A DNA stretch of 64,000 nt from NCBI GenBank assembly GCA_951802425.1, contig OX637795.1, positions 2,108,001 to 2,172,000 on the forward strand, given 5' to 3'. The position numbers and the translations under genes are program-made. The notes under the pieces are model-generated. The model was not told the origin of the DNA and ran no database searches. It saw only the letters and a list, made by a program, of their open reading frames with translations. The DNA comes from Clavaria fumosa. Lineage: Eukaryota > Basidiomycota > Agaricomycetes > Agaricales > Clavariaceae. Shown piece after piece: positions 1-11,473 of the stretch. How positions within the stretch are numbered: the stretch's first letter is position 1; every line of letters begins with the position of its first letter.

Positions 1-397
1 GAATGGTCAGGGTGTGGAGGGGGGTGGTCCCTGAGTATGTGTAGTCATGTCAGTCGGGGTTTTGGAGGGTGGGTCTTGGTTGTGCGCAGGTTGTTTGGTA
101 CTGTCATTGCTTTCACCATTGTGGTGGCCATGTGTTGGTGAGAGTTCGGAAATTTGTTCTTGTTTTGGACCTGGTGCTTTGGGTGTGAGCATGATTTATT
201 GATGTATTTCATCAGGTAAGGTAATGTTCACCTTTATAATGAAGTCGCTGATAAAGAATGACCAGGAGTAAAAAGAGGCTCTTCAAAGAGAAAGAAGTTC
301 ACATGAGCAAAACTCTACTCAAAGGAAATCTAGCTTACACAAAGTGTCATCACAACTAGGACCGGTAAAATTGTATATAAATCTGCTGAATGTTACA
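1..397. other. No gene supported
   Basis: A 61-codon open stretch on the minus strand (7-192) is rich in Pro, Thr, Gln and His and shows no domain, splice context or homology I recognise. It could be the end of a gene lying outside the window. The rest is AT-rich intergenic sequence. Confidence 0.4.
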
Positions 398-1692
398 TTA
401 TGCAGCAGAGGTGATTCTATCAGCATACCTATAGTTGCACCTAATGCATATGCAAAGACATTTGGTTCTGTCAGCAGTGGAGTCAGGAAGGAGATTGAAA
501 ATTAAACAGACCGAAGCCACTAGGAGCACCGGGGAGATTTGCTCTGATGGCTGTGAGGGCAAACAGCACACCAAGAGGAAGAACAAACATCTCTGAGTAA
601 TAGTGATGATCGTGATATACCAAAGTTGCAGCTGTAATCAATAAGAAAGCGATTGCAATAAGCCCTGAGTACAAGAAAGTTAGCTGAATATCAAGAGTTA
701 GAATATGCTTGACACCGTACAATTGGTTATAGCAACAATAACCACAAATGTTTGAATTGCTTTTGATCTCTTTACTTGTAAGGAAATATAGAGCTGTGGT
801 GCTATGTCCCCTATCACATGGGAATCTTCAAGTGTTACCTCGAAGTTGCTGGGGTGTTATTTTCAATTCCTGACAAAGATACGAATCGCAAGCACATACA
901 CAGCAACACCAAAAGATTGTGTAACATTCAAGGGAACGGAAGCACCAGTTCGATTATCCCGAGCATATAGGACAAATCGTGCAAAATACCTGATGCAACT
1001 GTGAGAATTACCAAAGAATTGGCAGGTGGAAGATTTACATGTCGAACGGGTATTTTTGCAATGTCGAGCGCACAGGAACTCGCACAGGGTCAAACCTTGC
1101 AGACAGGAGCTTTGAAACGCTTCTGAATGCAGGCGTGCTGCTTGGAGAATTCCCACAGAATGCGCTGACATTGAACTGGTAAGCTGGCGGGAAGGGAGGC
1201 AGGCTGGCGAATGATGGACTCGAGCCATCAAGCAAGCCGCTGAAGAGGAATGCAAGGGTTATAATAATATATAGAACACTTAGTTTATGTCAGACTCACG
1301 GATCCAAGAAAATGTCTGCAACGAGAGGACTGTTCGTGTCACATTCAAAGGAGAGTTCAGGGTACCAATCCATCACAAGTATTCTCGCCGTTGCATCTGC
1401 GGAGATAACTTCTGTTGCGAAAGTGATCTACCCGACAAAGGGCGTTGACTTGTAAAAAGCATGAAGAAAACTTGATTAAAGAACTCACAGTGGCAGCGGT
1501 TGAGGAGGCATTGGGCGCTTTAAACTTGAGAGGCTTGACAACGAGATACGAGGCGACGGAGACGAAGATGAGTAAACTAATGGCAATCAAGGAAATGAAG
1601 AAGAAGAAGAATCTGAGGATATTCCGAGACTTAGGAGTGAGCGAAAATCCTCCAACAGAAATCATGACGACCAAGACCACCAAGAACTGCAT
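398..1692 (-). CDS. DUF4436-family multi-pass membrane protein
   Basis: The protein resembles the fungal DUF4436 family, membrane proteins of unknown function. Exon 1 (1692-1489) gives a hydrophobic N-terminal segment. A GTGAGT intron (1488-1428) leads to exon 2 (1427-1300), whose reading ends around MDWYPELSFEC and VADIFLDP. Later exons carry KLLSARFDP, YPFDMYFARFVLYARDN and LNVTQSFGVAV, then KRSKAIQTFVVIVAITN. The C-terminal part is three hydrophobic helices with HHYYSEMFVLPLGVLFALTA followed by RANLPGAPSGFG, which is the family's usual ending. Each exon join I tested keeps frame through a GT-AG intron, except that the intron at about 685-716 would be very short (32 bp), so that join is uncertain. 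Both the extreme N-terminus and the tail after GAPSGFG are also uncertain. The gene appears intact. The family assignment rests on motif memory. Confidence 0.7.
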
Positions 1693-1740
1693 TGACAATA
1701 TGGTGAAGAGAACAGCAACGCGTTCAGGCCTTCAGGACCC

Positions 1741-3135
1741 TTGTGTGCAATCACTGCAACCCGTTTGTCGTATTCCGACTCGAATATAAACCGCAGGGCC
1801 CACCCCTTGCAGCCCTGGTACCTCGTGTTGCCTTCATGTAACTTTCCTTTTCGAGCCGTTCAATGTTTAGATATATTTATGAATCCTTGCATGCGAGAAC
1901 CTTGCATTTCCCGTCATCGAAGGCCAATCATGCGTTGATCCCTATCCCTGTGAGATTTCTAATCCAATCTTGTCGCTACTGTAAGCCCATGCTGAACCTA
2001 TCTTGTTCAATATGGCTGCTACAGAAAAGCGCTGAGGTGCCAGATAAGCCATACAGGTCCGCAGGCGCCATGAGGTAGGGAGAAGCACTCAGGCACCATT
2101 GATTATCAATATCAGGTCCGTGTGTGCAATCACTCATTCGTCGCATTATTTAACATTTAGGAGACTTATTCTGCTGGGAATGCGCCAAATTTTCTGCTCA
2201 CGACACTGTTGCATATTTCTGCAACCCTCTTAGCGAGTTCAGTGCATACAATATTGTTCGGTCAATTTGCGGTAAGTTATAATGACATTTCACGACATTG
2301 CTTTCCTATATTCCGACTCGAATATAGACTACAGGGCAAGCTCCACCCCTTGCGGCCCTGGTACCTCGTGCTGCCCCTCCGGGTAACTTTCCGGGTTTAC
2401 ACGTTCAATGTCTATATCACAACAAACGAATCCCCGCATGCGAGAACCTTGCATTTCACGTCGTCGAAGGCCAATCGTGCGTTGATCCCTATCACTGTGA
2501 GATTTCCAATCCAATCCTGTTGCTTACTCTAAATCCAATTTTTGTTCAATATGGCTGCTACAGAAAGCGTTGAGGCGCCAGATAAGCCATACAGGCGTGC
2601 GCAGGGGCCATTACGAGAGGGAGAAGCGCTTAGGAACCATCGATTATCGATATCAGGGCCAGTGTGTGCAATCACCGCAATGCAACTCATTCGTCGCAGT
2701 ATTTAACATCTCCAGGAGACATATTCTGGGTACGTTTCACATTTTCTCCCCATGACACTGTTGCATATTTCCGCAATCTTCTTAGCGAGTTCAGTGCACG
2801 CGATGTCGTTCGATCGTCTTGCAGTAAGTTATAATGACATTTCACCACATTGTTTCCCTATATTCCCGCTTGAATGTTAGGCAAACTGTAGTGCAAGTTC
2901 CACCCCTTGCGGCCCTGGTAATGCGTGTTGCCCCTCCGGGTAACTTATCTTTTTCTGAAGCTGGATTGCGCCGTGCTTACAAGGTTACTGTCCAGATATG
3001 TCTGTAACACTAGGCGAGGAATCCCCGCGTGCGAGAATCTTGCGTTTCCCGTTGTCTCGTCTTTCGACGGCCCGCCGTGCGTTGATCCATATCTCTGTGA
3101 GATTTCCAGTCCAATCGACAGGCTTAAGCTCATGC
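1741..3135. repeat. Degenerate tandem repeat, about 550-bp period, 2.5-3 copies
   Basis: The block CCACCCCTTGC(A/G)GCCCTGGTA recurs near 1800, 2344 and 2900. The block around GCGAGAA(C/T)CTTGC...GTGAGATTTC recurs near 1890, 2437 and 3020. The block GCCAGATAAGCCATACAGG recurs near 2039 and 2578, and a block ending GTAAGTTATAATGACATTTCAC recurs near 2272 and 2824. Order is conserved and spacing is about 540-560 bp, so this is a decayed tandem array. Short open frames in it share no reading frame between copies, so I see no gene. Confidence 0.8.
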
Positions 3136-3286
3136 TGAACTCATTTTTTGCTCTAGATGACTGCTCTTTGCTCGTAAATGTAGCGGGCTGTTGTCGTAAG
3201 GATTATAAGAAGCTCACTTTGATAACCGTTGACTAACTTTAAACTTATTTCAACTAGCGATCGGAACAATTTGCTTCAATGATGGC

Positions 3287-3987
3287 ATGCATAACAGTTT
3301 AGTTTGTATAGACGCGTACGGCACTACATTGTCTCCCTTCCCATCAGCAACAACAGGCTTCGTTCCATCTGCGACGCAAGTGGCAAACGACGACTCGAAC
3401 ATCGCATATAACCCCGCAAATGCCTGGAACCGCTCTAATACCGCCCCAAATTGCACTTCTAGCAATATCCTTCATACCACGTCTATCATAAACTCAACAA
3501 TATCCTTCAATTATACCGGTGAGCCCCCTTTTCTCTTCTCTTTGTGTGTTTGAACCTCACTTGATTCGTGACCTTCTCAGGCCTGAGCGTTATCGTTCAC
3601 ACAGTGACATCCCAACTCGGAGGTGTTTTCTCCGTAGCTGTCGATGGTTTCAACACTACAGATATCATCGACACTTACTCTGGTGGAAGCCAGTCATTGC
3701 CGCTCTGCTATCCTGTACAATTTCCTCCGTTCAAGATACCTCCACCTACCCTCGCGTCGCAGAATAACCACTCGATCGTTTTGACGTACATAGGTCCTTC
3801 AGCCAAGGCACCAAATGACACAAATTCGATCAACGTACAGTTCGACTCGTTTGCTATACCAATATTCAACATGAATTCATCCCTCCCTACTACCAAAAGT
3901 AATTCCGCGGGAATGAAAAGTGGATTTATTTCGCATATGTTTGTATTCTGGAGCGTAGTGATTGGCAGTATGTCTAGCATCATCTAG
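3287..3987 (+). CDS. Secreted, probably GPI-anchored N-glycosylated protein
   Basis: Two exons join by a GT-AG intron (about 3521-3580) after SFNYTG and before LSVIVHTVTSQLGG. The product has many N-x-S/T sites and the pattern 'IxYNPANAWN ... ISFNYTG ... LTYIGPS', typical of the beta-sandwich ectodomain found in many agaricomycete surface proteins of unknown ligand. The C-terminus is a small-residue stretch (NSAGMKSG) followed by a hydrophobic tail, consistent with a GPI-anchor signal. No signal peptide lies in this first exon. The frame is open upstream to a TTTCAACTAG acceptor at about 3256, so a 5' exon carrying the signal peptide is probably missing from this model or has been lost beside the tandem repeat. 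I infer a cell-wall or plasma-membrane surface protein and cannot name a substrate. Confidence 0.55.
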
Positions 3988-4365
3988 TTAGAGTTTACCT
4001 CTCGGAATAAATAGCAATTCTACTTTCTTATACTCACATGTGGTCTCAGATCTCTGAGAGTACCAAGCATTTTTCCTATGAGTGGCAGCAAGAGTGCGTG
4101 ATGGGTTGGTCACACAGACAATTATCTCGCATTTGCCGGTGCGGGTGGGGCGGATAAGGAGCATCGAGAGATGGGGAAGAGCGGCCCATCAACGGCATCA
4201 ACCCTACGATAACTAGATAAAGCTTAGAAGCGCTGAGTCAAACCCATGCCAGGGACGCTCGTGACGTTATTATAATGATAAAACAGGTGTAGAAAGAAAA
4301 TACAACAATCAAACGGCGCAAATAGAGCGATGGCAAAGACATGCCTCTCGCAAACCGGAGGGACC
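3988..4365. other. Convergent intergenic region
   Basis: This lies between the 3' ends of the plus-strand surface protein and the minus-strand transporter. No ORF or RNA is supported; it should hold both polyadenylation regions. Confidence 0.5.
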
Positions 4366-6483
4366 TCACACGATCCTCGTCCCTTTCCTCTTCGCCAGCC
4401 TGATCCTCGCAACGATCATAAAAAACGCGCCCGTCAATACAAGAACCTGCAGGTCATCAGCGTATTTCCACAAAAAGTGTGATAATTAATAAATAGAATA
4501 AAAGATCAACTCACCGACGCGAAAAGCAGCGGTCGCCACCAGAGGAACTTGGGAGGTGAAAGCAGCGCACCCGCGATGGGGCCGCCCGTAAGGAAGGCGA
4601 AGGCAAATACCAACCCCTGCAGTCCAGTGCGCGACCTGGGAATACTAATTTAAAAAAACCGACCGTCCAAAGGGAACAAAGCAGCCACGAAAAAAGGGGG
4701 GCATGGAACAGGGATTCTGGGGACGTACCCAATATCGCTTACGTCCCGCGAATAGGAAATGCAGGCCGGGACACACAATGTGATGACTGTGCATGCGGGC
4801 CGCCATTAGCCCAAATTTCGATGGGGAGAGTAAAAGCAGAATGGCACGCACAACCACCAGAGAAAAAGCCGTAGAAAATTGCAAACAGCACTACACCGCT
4901 GACGTGAGTCGCGCCAAGAAAAGACCACACCAGTGCGCCCGTTATGAGCGTGCAAGGTATCATGACTGGATAACACCAATGACCAATGACCGAGCGAGGA
5001 AGAGGGCAGTGAATATGTCGGGTATTTCCTTCCGCTTTAGTGAAAGATGATGGGCTGACCATTGTGATTACCCCATCTTTGCGCTACGAAGTTTGGCGTG
5101 GTACGCCCGAAAAACGACGCTGCATTCATGATGGAAACCTGGTAAGCCCCAGTTAACCTCTATATATGCGGGCGGAAAGAAAAGAAGAATTGAAATTTCT
5201 CAGACGTACCACATTGGTTGCAATGTGAACTGGCACCTTGTGTAGGGACGAGAACAATTGAATATAGAAGTACGGGATAAATATTCCCCACATGGCGAAT
5301 GTCGTGCTGTGTGCCGATGTCAGCTGCTGGTTCTGCTTGCCATGAGAAATGAGCGGACCCAATGAGGAAGGACACGAATGTGATATCCTTCATAAAGGAC
5401 AACAGCGATGGTCGCGTGCTTTTTGGTTTTGGGGGGAGCCGTGTCTTGATGAGGAGGTTCGCCACGATGAGCATTCCGAGCTCCATGAACGCCACTGCCC
5501 TTGTGTCCGCAAAGGCGTCAGGCCATGAGACAGATATACACAAGGCGCACAAAGTCCGCACCTGACGGCCCATGCGAAGCCCGCAGACGGACGGTTGATC
5601 AGCGTGTTCAGCATCACAGACTTGACCACCGCGCCGACCGAGCTGCCAGACATGACAACGCCCGTCGCGACCGCCCTGCGGACCTTGAAGTGATGGGAGG
5701 CGATCGAGATGGCGGGCAGGAAAATGAACCCATTTGCGAGGCCCATGCCGATGGCCTGTGCGAGGAAATGCTGGTAGTAGCTTTGAGGCTTCGTCAGCGA
5801 GAGCATGAACGACCTGGCCAGGAGCGTCAATGCATGCAGATATGGTATAGGGGAGTTACGCACGAGAATATATAGAGGAAAGAGCCATAAATGAGGGAAT
5901 GACGCGCGTATCCGGCGTCGAAGAGCTTCCCAGCGAAGGGGCCGGACATGAATAGAAGGAATGCTTGTACAGAGATGATCCAGCTGATTTGAGACGGGGT
6001 GTAGTTAGTGAGTCGCACTCGCTTCATCACAATTTCATGATGAGTGCGAAAAAAGGGAGCGAAATGGTGAAACGCACTGCATAATGATCCTCAAATACGC
6101 CAAACGATTGTACTGATCCAAAAGTACAAAACACCATGATCATCCTACAGAATTATCCGCGCGCATATAATCCATAATGTGCCATGGAGAGATTAAAAAA
6201 TAAATCGTATTCACCCTCCAATCACCGTCAACCACGCCTGCAGCCCGCCCTCGGGGAATGTGGGCTCAGAAGTGGCTGGGATATTCACCGCATTGGATTC
6301 TTCGTCCACGATGTTCCTGAGCTTCTCTGCAAGGATCGAGTCGGCTGGGGAAAACGTTTCGGACTTGTCCTTTTCCTGGGGCGATGAGGTTCCAGAGTCT
6401 GTATTCGGGGTTGGTTGAATGTCCTCGACAGGCTTTGGCGCCTCTGGTGCGACTATATGCGTCGGCAAATGAGGGTTACCCAT
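4366..6483 (-). CDS. MFS transporter, monocarboxylate-porter-like
   Basis: A cytosolic N-terminus (MGNPHLPTH..., rich in Pro, Ser and Thr) ends in FPEGGLQAWLTVIGG, the usual lead-in to TM1 of fungal MCT/MCH-type MFS proteins. After an intron, TM1 continues (MIMVFCTFGSVQSFGVFEDHY), then YTPSQISWIISVQAFLLFM, GPFAGKLFDAGY, a central block AQAIGMGLANGFIFLPAISI and GVVMSGSSVGAVV, then TTFAMWGIFIPYFYIQLF and TGLQGLVFAFAFLTGGPIAGAL. The last exon ends in a basic tail (RIRLAKRKGTRIV) with stop at 4366-4368. About ten short introns are needed. The one at about 5306-5357 (52 bp, ends CACAG) rejoins FLIG to TTFAMWG exactly, so apparent frame breaks are introns, not damage. It is likely a 12-TM plasma-membrane carrier; substrate not predictable. 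Confidence 0.8.
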
Positions 6484-7200
6484 TATTGTCTTGCTGCCAG
6501 AGGAAAAAAAAGGGAGACGACCTGTCTACGGACAGACGCTTGTTTAAGGTGTTTAAATAGTAGGGCGACATTAAAGCGGGCATGTCATGCACTCGGGCAT
6601 ATCCTGCGTAGAGTTCGGGCTTGACTGAATCCCCGAGGCCGAGGTTAACCTTGCATGATGAATGCACGAAGGGGGGAACACGTTAGCGTTGGCGACGATG
6701 TCGGTTGCGACGCATAACAACGTTGCGTTCGTTGGTGCAGTAAGCTACAAGGTAGCCTTAGCATTACAGTCAGTAGGCTTTTACACGGGAGCGGAAGTTG
6801 CAACTCACTTTCTCCGGTTCAGCGACTCTCGTGCCGCGGCTCGGCTGTACGATCGCCGAAAACGACTCCGCGGCGAGATATCAACAGTGGTTGAACGTTG
6901 AACTCTATCGCACGGATGTCTTTGTTTTCGGATCCCCATCGAGATGATTATCTCATTAGCAGAACTCTGTGTTGAGTTTGAATTTTCAAATTCCGATTAG
7001 CGTGTCGCATCTAATCAATACACCGCATTACATAATCTTTCAATCTCTCCTCTCCTCTCTTCCTCACGGCTCCAGCAAAATGTAATCAAGTGGCAGATCG
7101 CTATCGTTGCGCATCTGTCTAAGTTCACTCGTGTATCTCTCTCATCAATGGCCGCAGTTGCTCTGCCGATCGATATTATCATGCCACTCTTAGGGATTGT
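6484..7200. other. Intergenic, transporter promoter side
   Basis: This holds the upstream region of the minus-strand transporter and the 3' flank of the next minus-strand gene. An 80-codon open frame at 6662-6901 has no coding-like features. Nothing else is supported. Confidence 0.45.
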
Positions 7201-9104
7201 TCACAAGGCTCTCGTCCTCCTCCCATCGCGGGCGAGATGCAGTGGTAGCCCCGACGTCTCAGGATCAACGTCGTTATCCATGAACCCCCAGTCGCCGTTT
7301 TCGTCCGGGCTCTCAGTCGGCAGGAAGTAGAATGCCGGGCCCGACGTCTGGGAACTGTAGTCGAAGACGCTTTCGTTGTCATCGCCGGCGTGTGGGTAGG
7401 CGTGCACAAGATCGATGCTCGCGGTAGAATATACGGATGCCGTGGAGCGTGTGCTGAGGGCTGGGAGGGAGCGCCGCGGGCTGAGAGTGGAGTGCAGAAG
7501 CGGCACGTCATTCGGTCGCTGCGGTGGCTGCGGTGAGCAGGGTAGGGGAGTGTTCGGTCTAAATCCAACCGATGGATGTTGAACATCCGAAGGAGTCGAC
7601 GGGGACACATTCCTGAAGGCTGTTCTGCGTAGCTTAAAGGTAAGAGGTTGGACGGGATGGATTGTCACGCCATTCGGTCGCTGCGGTGGCTGCGGTGAGC
7701 AGGGTAGGGGAGTGTTCGGTCTGAGTCCAACCGATGGATATTGAACATCCGAAAGAGTCGACGGGGACACATTCTTGAAGGCCGTTCTGCGTAGCTTAAA
7801 GGTAAGAGGTTGGACGGGATGGATTACCTTGCCGTGTTCCGCGATGCGCCACTTGCCCTCTGCGCACTCTCCCACCACGGTGGCCTCGCTGCCCGTAAGG
7901 CTTGCATGGTCGGGCGCGATCCGGACGGTCGGCACTGAGGGAGCTTTGCGAGGGGCGTCTTCAACATGGGCCAGTTCGAGGTCGATGTTCTTGGGTTTGC
8001 CGATCACGTCGCCGCGGAAAGTCACGGGGGCGAAGGGAAACCCATTGCGTTTGCCCAGGCGCACAGTCGGGGTGCGCGTTTGATTTTTCGATAATAGGTC
8101 TCGCGAGGCACGACTTATCAATTTGGCAAGATGAAGCGGTACGCTCAACGAGGATTTGAACTTTCGGGTTGTTTTCTTTGGCGAGTACGCCACTAGAGAC
8201 GACTTTGAAGTCATATTCTCTTTCGAACGTGCTGTGTCGCCATGGATTTGAATATTGAAATCTCTGCAAGCGCGATGGTTATAAGGCATGCATGAACTTT
8301 AGGGAAGATTCTGACCTTGACTCCGGGACGCAAACCTTCTGCGTCCGGCGGAACAGTGGTCGTTCCTGCGGTTGCATCGATTTCAAGCCATGGCCACGCA
8401 ACACGACTGCATTCCGATTCAATATTGATCTCGAAGAATGAGGCTGCAGAATGGCATTCGCCACGATGGTTTTCAGCGCCGAGTTCACTTGATTCGATGT
8501 CTCTCTATCATCGACGGGCCCGACAATTTTGGACGGACGGCCCCCGTTCACCTTGAGGTCGGCGTACACGTCAGTCAACCGAAAGTAGCCTCTCTGAACC
8601 TCGCAGTGACTCACGTCGAGGAGCCCGCAGCCGTCTGCGATCAAATCAGGAGGGCGCGCGGGGCACTCGACAGGGTGGCACGGTCTCCGTGAACGGGCCT
8701 GCGGCATCCGCTCGACGCACGTCGGGCGGAGGCTCTTGTCCATCCTCGGCGCGCTGCGTGAAGGCAGCCAGGAGGTATGAGGAGGAGATCTGGTTTTCGC
8801 GTTGTACATCTGGAAATTGGGTTGGATATTGAGGCGAGGCACGCGCTGGATACACGAAGAGCATGTACAGTGAGGGCAGGGGTTGCAGTTAGGCTGCTCC
8901 AAAATGCAAACAAAAAAAAGGTAGAGCTATAAGAATTGCGAATGGGGCTGCGAAAAGCAGCAGCGAAGCAAAGCGAAACAAGGAGCCCAAGTGAAAGCGA
9001 ATGGGGTAAGAGACAAGCCTGCGGACCGCCTTGATATAGACGAGTGAGAGCCACCCTTTCACGTGCTTCCGCCCTTCACAGGCCAGCCACCACGCGCCCA
9101 CCAT
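7201..9104 (-). CDS. Unknown protein with N-terminal membrane segment and duplicated Pro/Thr-rich module
   Basis: I do not recognise a family. A clear 52-bp intron (8264-8315, GTCAG...TTGCAG) joins exon 8316 upward (…VCVPES) to the long last exon (RDFNIQIHGD…, stop 7201-7203). Farther upstream the model is less certain. An exon from ATG at 9104 encodes MVGAWW… with hydrophobic RFASLLLFAAPFAILIALPFF. A GTTTGC…CCAG intron with a CTAAC branch-like motif would join this in frame to ASPQYPTQFPDVQRENQ, and one more intron is then needed before GCGLLDVSHCEV. The last exon contains two copies of a 54-residue module beginning IHPVQPLTFKLRRTAF and ends in an acidic Ser-rich region. It may be a membrane-tethered, otherwise disordered protein. 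The 8263-7201 exon is the firmest part. Confidence 0.5.
7509..7827. repeat. 162-bp in-frame tandem duplication
   Basis: Two near-identical copies start at 7509 and 7671 (CATTCGGTCGCTGCGGTGG). The period is 162 bp, exactly 54 codons, so the unknown gene stays open across both. Few differences separate the copies, so the duplication is recent. Confidence 0.9.
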
Positions 9105-9617
9105 CTTGTAAACAAGCCAAGATTGCGACTGCGCCGTCCTCGTGTAAGTAACCGTCAGATAAAGCTGTTCGACATGGCAGAGATGAAAGGGACACGTTAT
9201 CTGAGCATTTGTACTTGAATCTGGCTGGCTGCGACGATGTAACTTCGAGTCGAGTCGAGTGCGCGTGTATGTATGTGGACAACGAACAACCACTGAGCTA
9301 GCCAAATCGGGGCTGACATGGTGACACGTGAGAGCTACGCGTCGCGACGCGCACTTTGCTTAAGTTTTGAAAGTACCGAAAAGCCACACTGTGCTTGATC
9401 ACATTAAAGTGATGCTGTCTACCCACGCTGCATCTGAGATGGACTGCAGGTTCCGGAATGACTGGCGGAGGCTCTCGCCTGCAAGCACGACGAAAGCGGC
9501 CGTGTTGCGACTGTCCGAGTCGTCGATGGAGCGCCTCGGATCAGTGGACGGTCAAATTCGATGAGATTTTTGGAGGTCACATTCTCGTGCCACCCCCGGC
9601 CTTGTTCCTTGGGACAA
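9105..9617. other. Intergenic
   Basis: This separates divergent features. Short open frames on both strands lack splice logic or recognisable motifs. Confidence 0.4.
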
Positions 9618-10378
9618 TGCCAAGTTCATCTCACCCCCAACCACCAAACAACCATAGCCTCCATCACCGAAACACGACCCGTCAAGGTCGCTATTGTCAT
9701 CTACTTCATGTGCGAGCACATCTTCAAGAGTAGGTTTCACCCACTTCTCACGCCCCCTCTCAAACTCACCGTACGCAGTGTCGGAGGCAAGAATGGCGTC
9801 GAAAAGGGCTTTGCCACCCTAGGGATGCCATACAAGCTTGATGTCTACCAGTATGCATTCGATTCTCCTCCCCGGCTATCCGTGTTTGCTAGTCATCCTT
9901 TGTCCAGAATCCCAGAGACGCTCCCTGCGGAGGTGCTCACCAAAATGCATGTACCGCCTAAGCCTGACCTCCCAGAAATCACACTTATCATTCTTGCCGA
10001 ATATGACGCCTTCCTCTTCGGCGCGCCCACGCGGTACGGCGATTTCCCCGCCCAGTGGAAGGTAAAGTGGCATCCACCACCCCAGCTTTCCTCGATCTCA
10101 CACTGAACCTCCCCACGCAGACCTTCTGGGATGCAACGGGCCAGCTCTGGGCCGGCGGCTTGCGGGCAAGTACGCCGGAATGTTCGTGCCCACTGCGGGC
10201 CACGGCGGCGGGCAGGAGAGCAACTTCCTTGCCGCCCTCTCCACGTATGCACATGTTTTGCTAGGTTAGCCTTGGGGAGCCGGGACGTTTGCGACGTCGA
10301 ATGGGTCGCGCACGCCCACGAAGCTAGAGCTCAAGATTGCGACCATCCAAAGAACCGCATTTGCCAACACTGTTAGCA
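9618..10378 (+). pseudogene. WrbA-type NAD(P)H:quinone oxidoreductase pseudogene
   Basis: WrbA-family flavoproteins reduce benzoquinones with two electrons. The family layout is readable: TRPVKVAIVIY (FMN-binding P-loop strand), IPETLPAEVLTKMHVPPKPDLPE, AEYDAFLFGAPTRYGDFPAQWK, FWDATGQLWAGG, KYAGMFVPTAGHGGGQES, and near the end PWGAGTF…NGSRTPTKLELKIA. Introns at about 9730-9778, 9851-9907 and 10061-10120 look genuine. Three lesions break the gene. There is a single-base frame change after the first intron (around KNGVEK) and another in the WAGG/LAGKYAG joint near 10155. Third, the stretch between YAHVL and PWGAG, normally about 30 residues including the HHGII-type loop, is deleted and leaves a TAG. 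The FMN loop residues after the first strand are also changed. I call it a non-functional copy. Confidence 0.8.
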
Positions 10379-10749
10379 AAGTCAACTTCTGAAATGCATT
10401 TTCGGTGGAAAATCAACGGACTTGAATTCTGAAACGTACTTGATGAATAGGCGCCTTGTGTACGAAGATTTGAGAGTTGTTGCCCTTGAGAAAGCACTTG
10501 ATCATACAAAAGAGTTTGATACGTCATTGAGAAGCTTGCTAATACACAATGGAGAGTGAGAGTCGTATCTACGCCGCCGAATCCCATGGTGCTGTACACG
10601 AGGCCTCCAACTCTCCTGAGGTTGCCGGCGCCCGTCGCGGCACGACAATCTTGACAGGTGATGAAGAGTAGGCGCGGGTGTGTGTGGGTATGCGAGCGCG
10701 TGAAGCCAAGGGCGCCCTCTTCCTCATGTGCGGCGGCCACCAGCTCGCG

Positions 10750-11352
10750 CTACTTCTTCCCTGCTTCGACGGCGTCTCCGTTCTTGCACGCGATGATCTT
10801 CACGCGCGGCGCACTGACGACCTCGTTGCACTCCATCTTAAACGCGGGGTCCTTGACGATGAAGGTCCACACGTCGTCGCAGAGGCGGTACGTGTGTAGG
10901 TGGCCCTACGCGGCGGCCAGCAAGGTCGGCGGGATGGGTGGGTGGTTGGATGAGCTTCGGCGGGGGCTGAGCATGAGGGAGAGGGAAGAGGGGGACACAC
11001 CTTGAGCGTGGTCTTGGTCTTTACCTGGCGGACCATCGTGTCCGCGAGGCTCTTGTCGAACTGTGCGCCAGCGGCGGGAGCGTTAGTCAGCGGGGGTGGG
11101 CCCGCAGGAAAAGACGGCATGCGAGAGAAGAGTCACCTGCTGGAGGACCTTCATCGCGAGCTGCGGCGTGATGGCGCCGCTCGTGATGAGCTCGTCGAGC
11201 GAGTCCGTGAGCGCCATGCCAAGCCTGCCAGGGCGGGGTTTCATCAGTCACGGTTCGCTAGGGGTGTCGTCGACGACGACGGGTTTTGGCACGAGGGAGG
11301 GAAGGCGCACGCACGAGGAGCCGCGGTAAAATTCGTAGTATGCAGATGCCAT
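10750..11352 (-). CDS. TOA2: TFIIA small (gamma) subunit
   Basis: TFIIA-gamma stabilises TBP on the TATA box as part of the RNA polymerase II preinitiation complex in the nucleus. Four exons with good GT-AG borders: 11352-11315, 11224-11137, 11060-11001 and 10905-10750. The translation has the family's order: [13 protein letters not shown], then [15 protein letters not shown] and [16 protein letters not shown] (helical bundle), [19 protein letters not shown] (beta-barrel), [15 protein letters not shown] and a basic end. It is about 112 residues, the usual size. No frame damage is seen. It is transcribed away from the tRNA gene 120 bp upstream. Confidence 0.95.
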
Positions 11353-11473
11353 TTGTAGTGCGGGGGATGTGTAAGGTGGTGGGTGTCACTGGGTGAGGAT
11401 ATAAAGGCGGTGGATTTGACCATACTGGGCATTTTTGGGGTTGAGTTAATTCTTCAGCAAAAATTAATTGTGG

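Noticed and set aside
5153..5363. Frameshift in the MFS transporter
   Set aside because: A 52-bp intron ending CACAG joins FLIG to TTFAMWG exactly, so no frameshift is needed.
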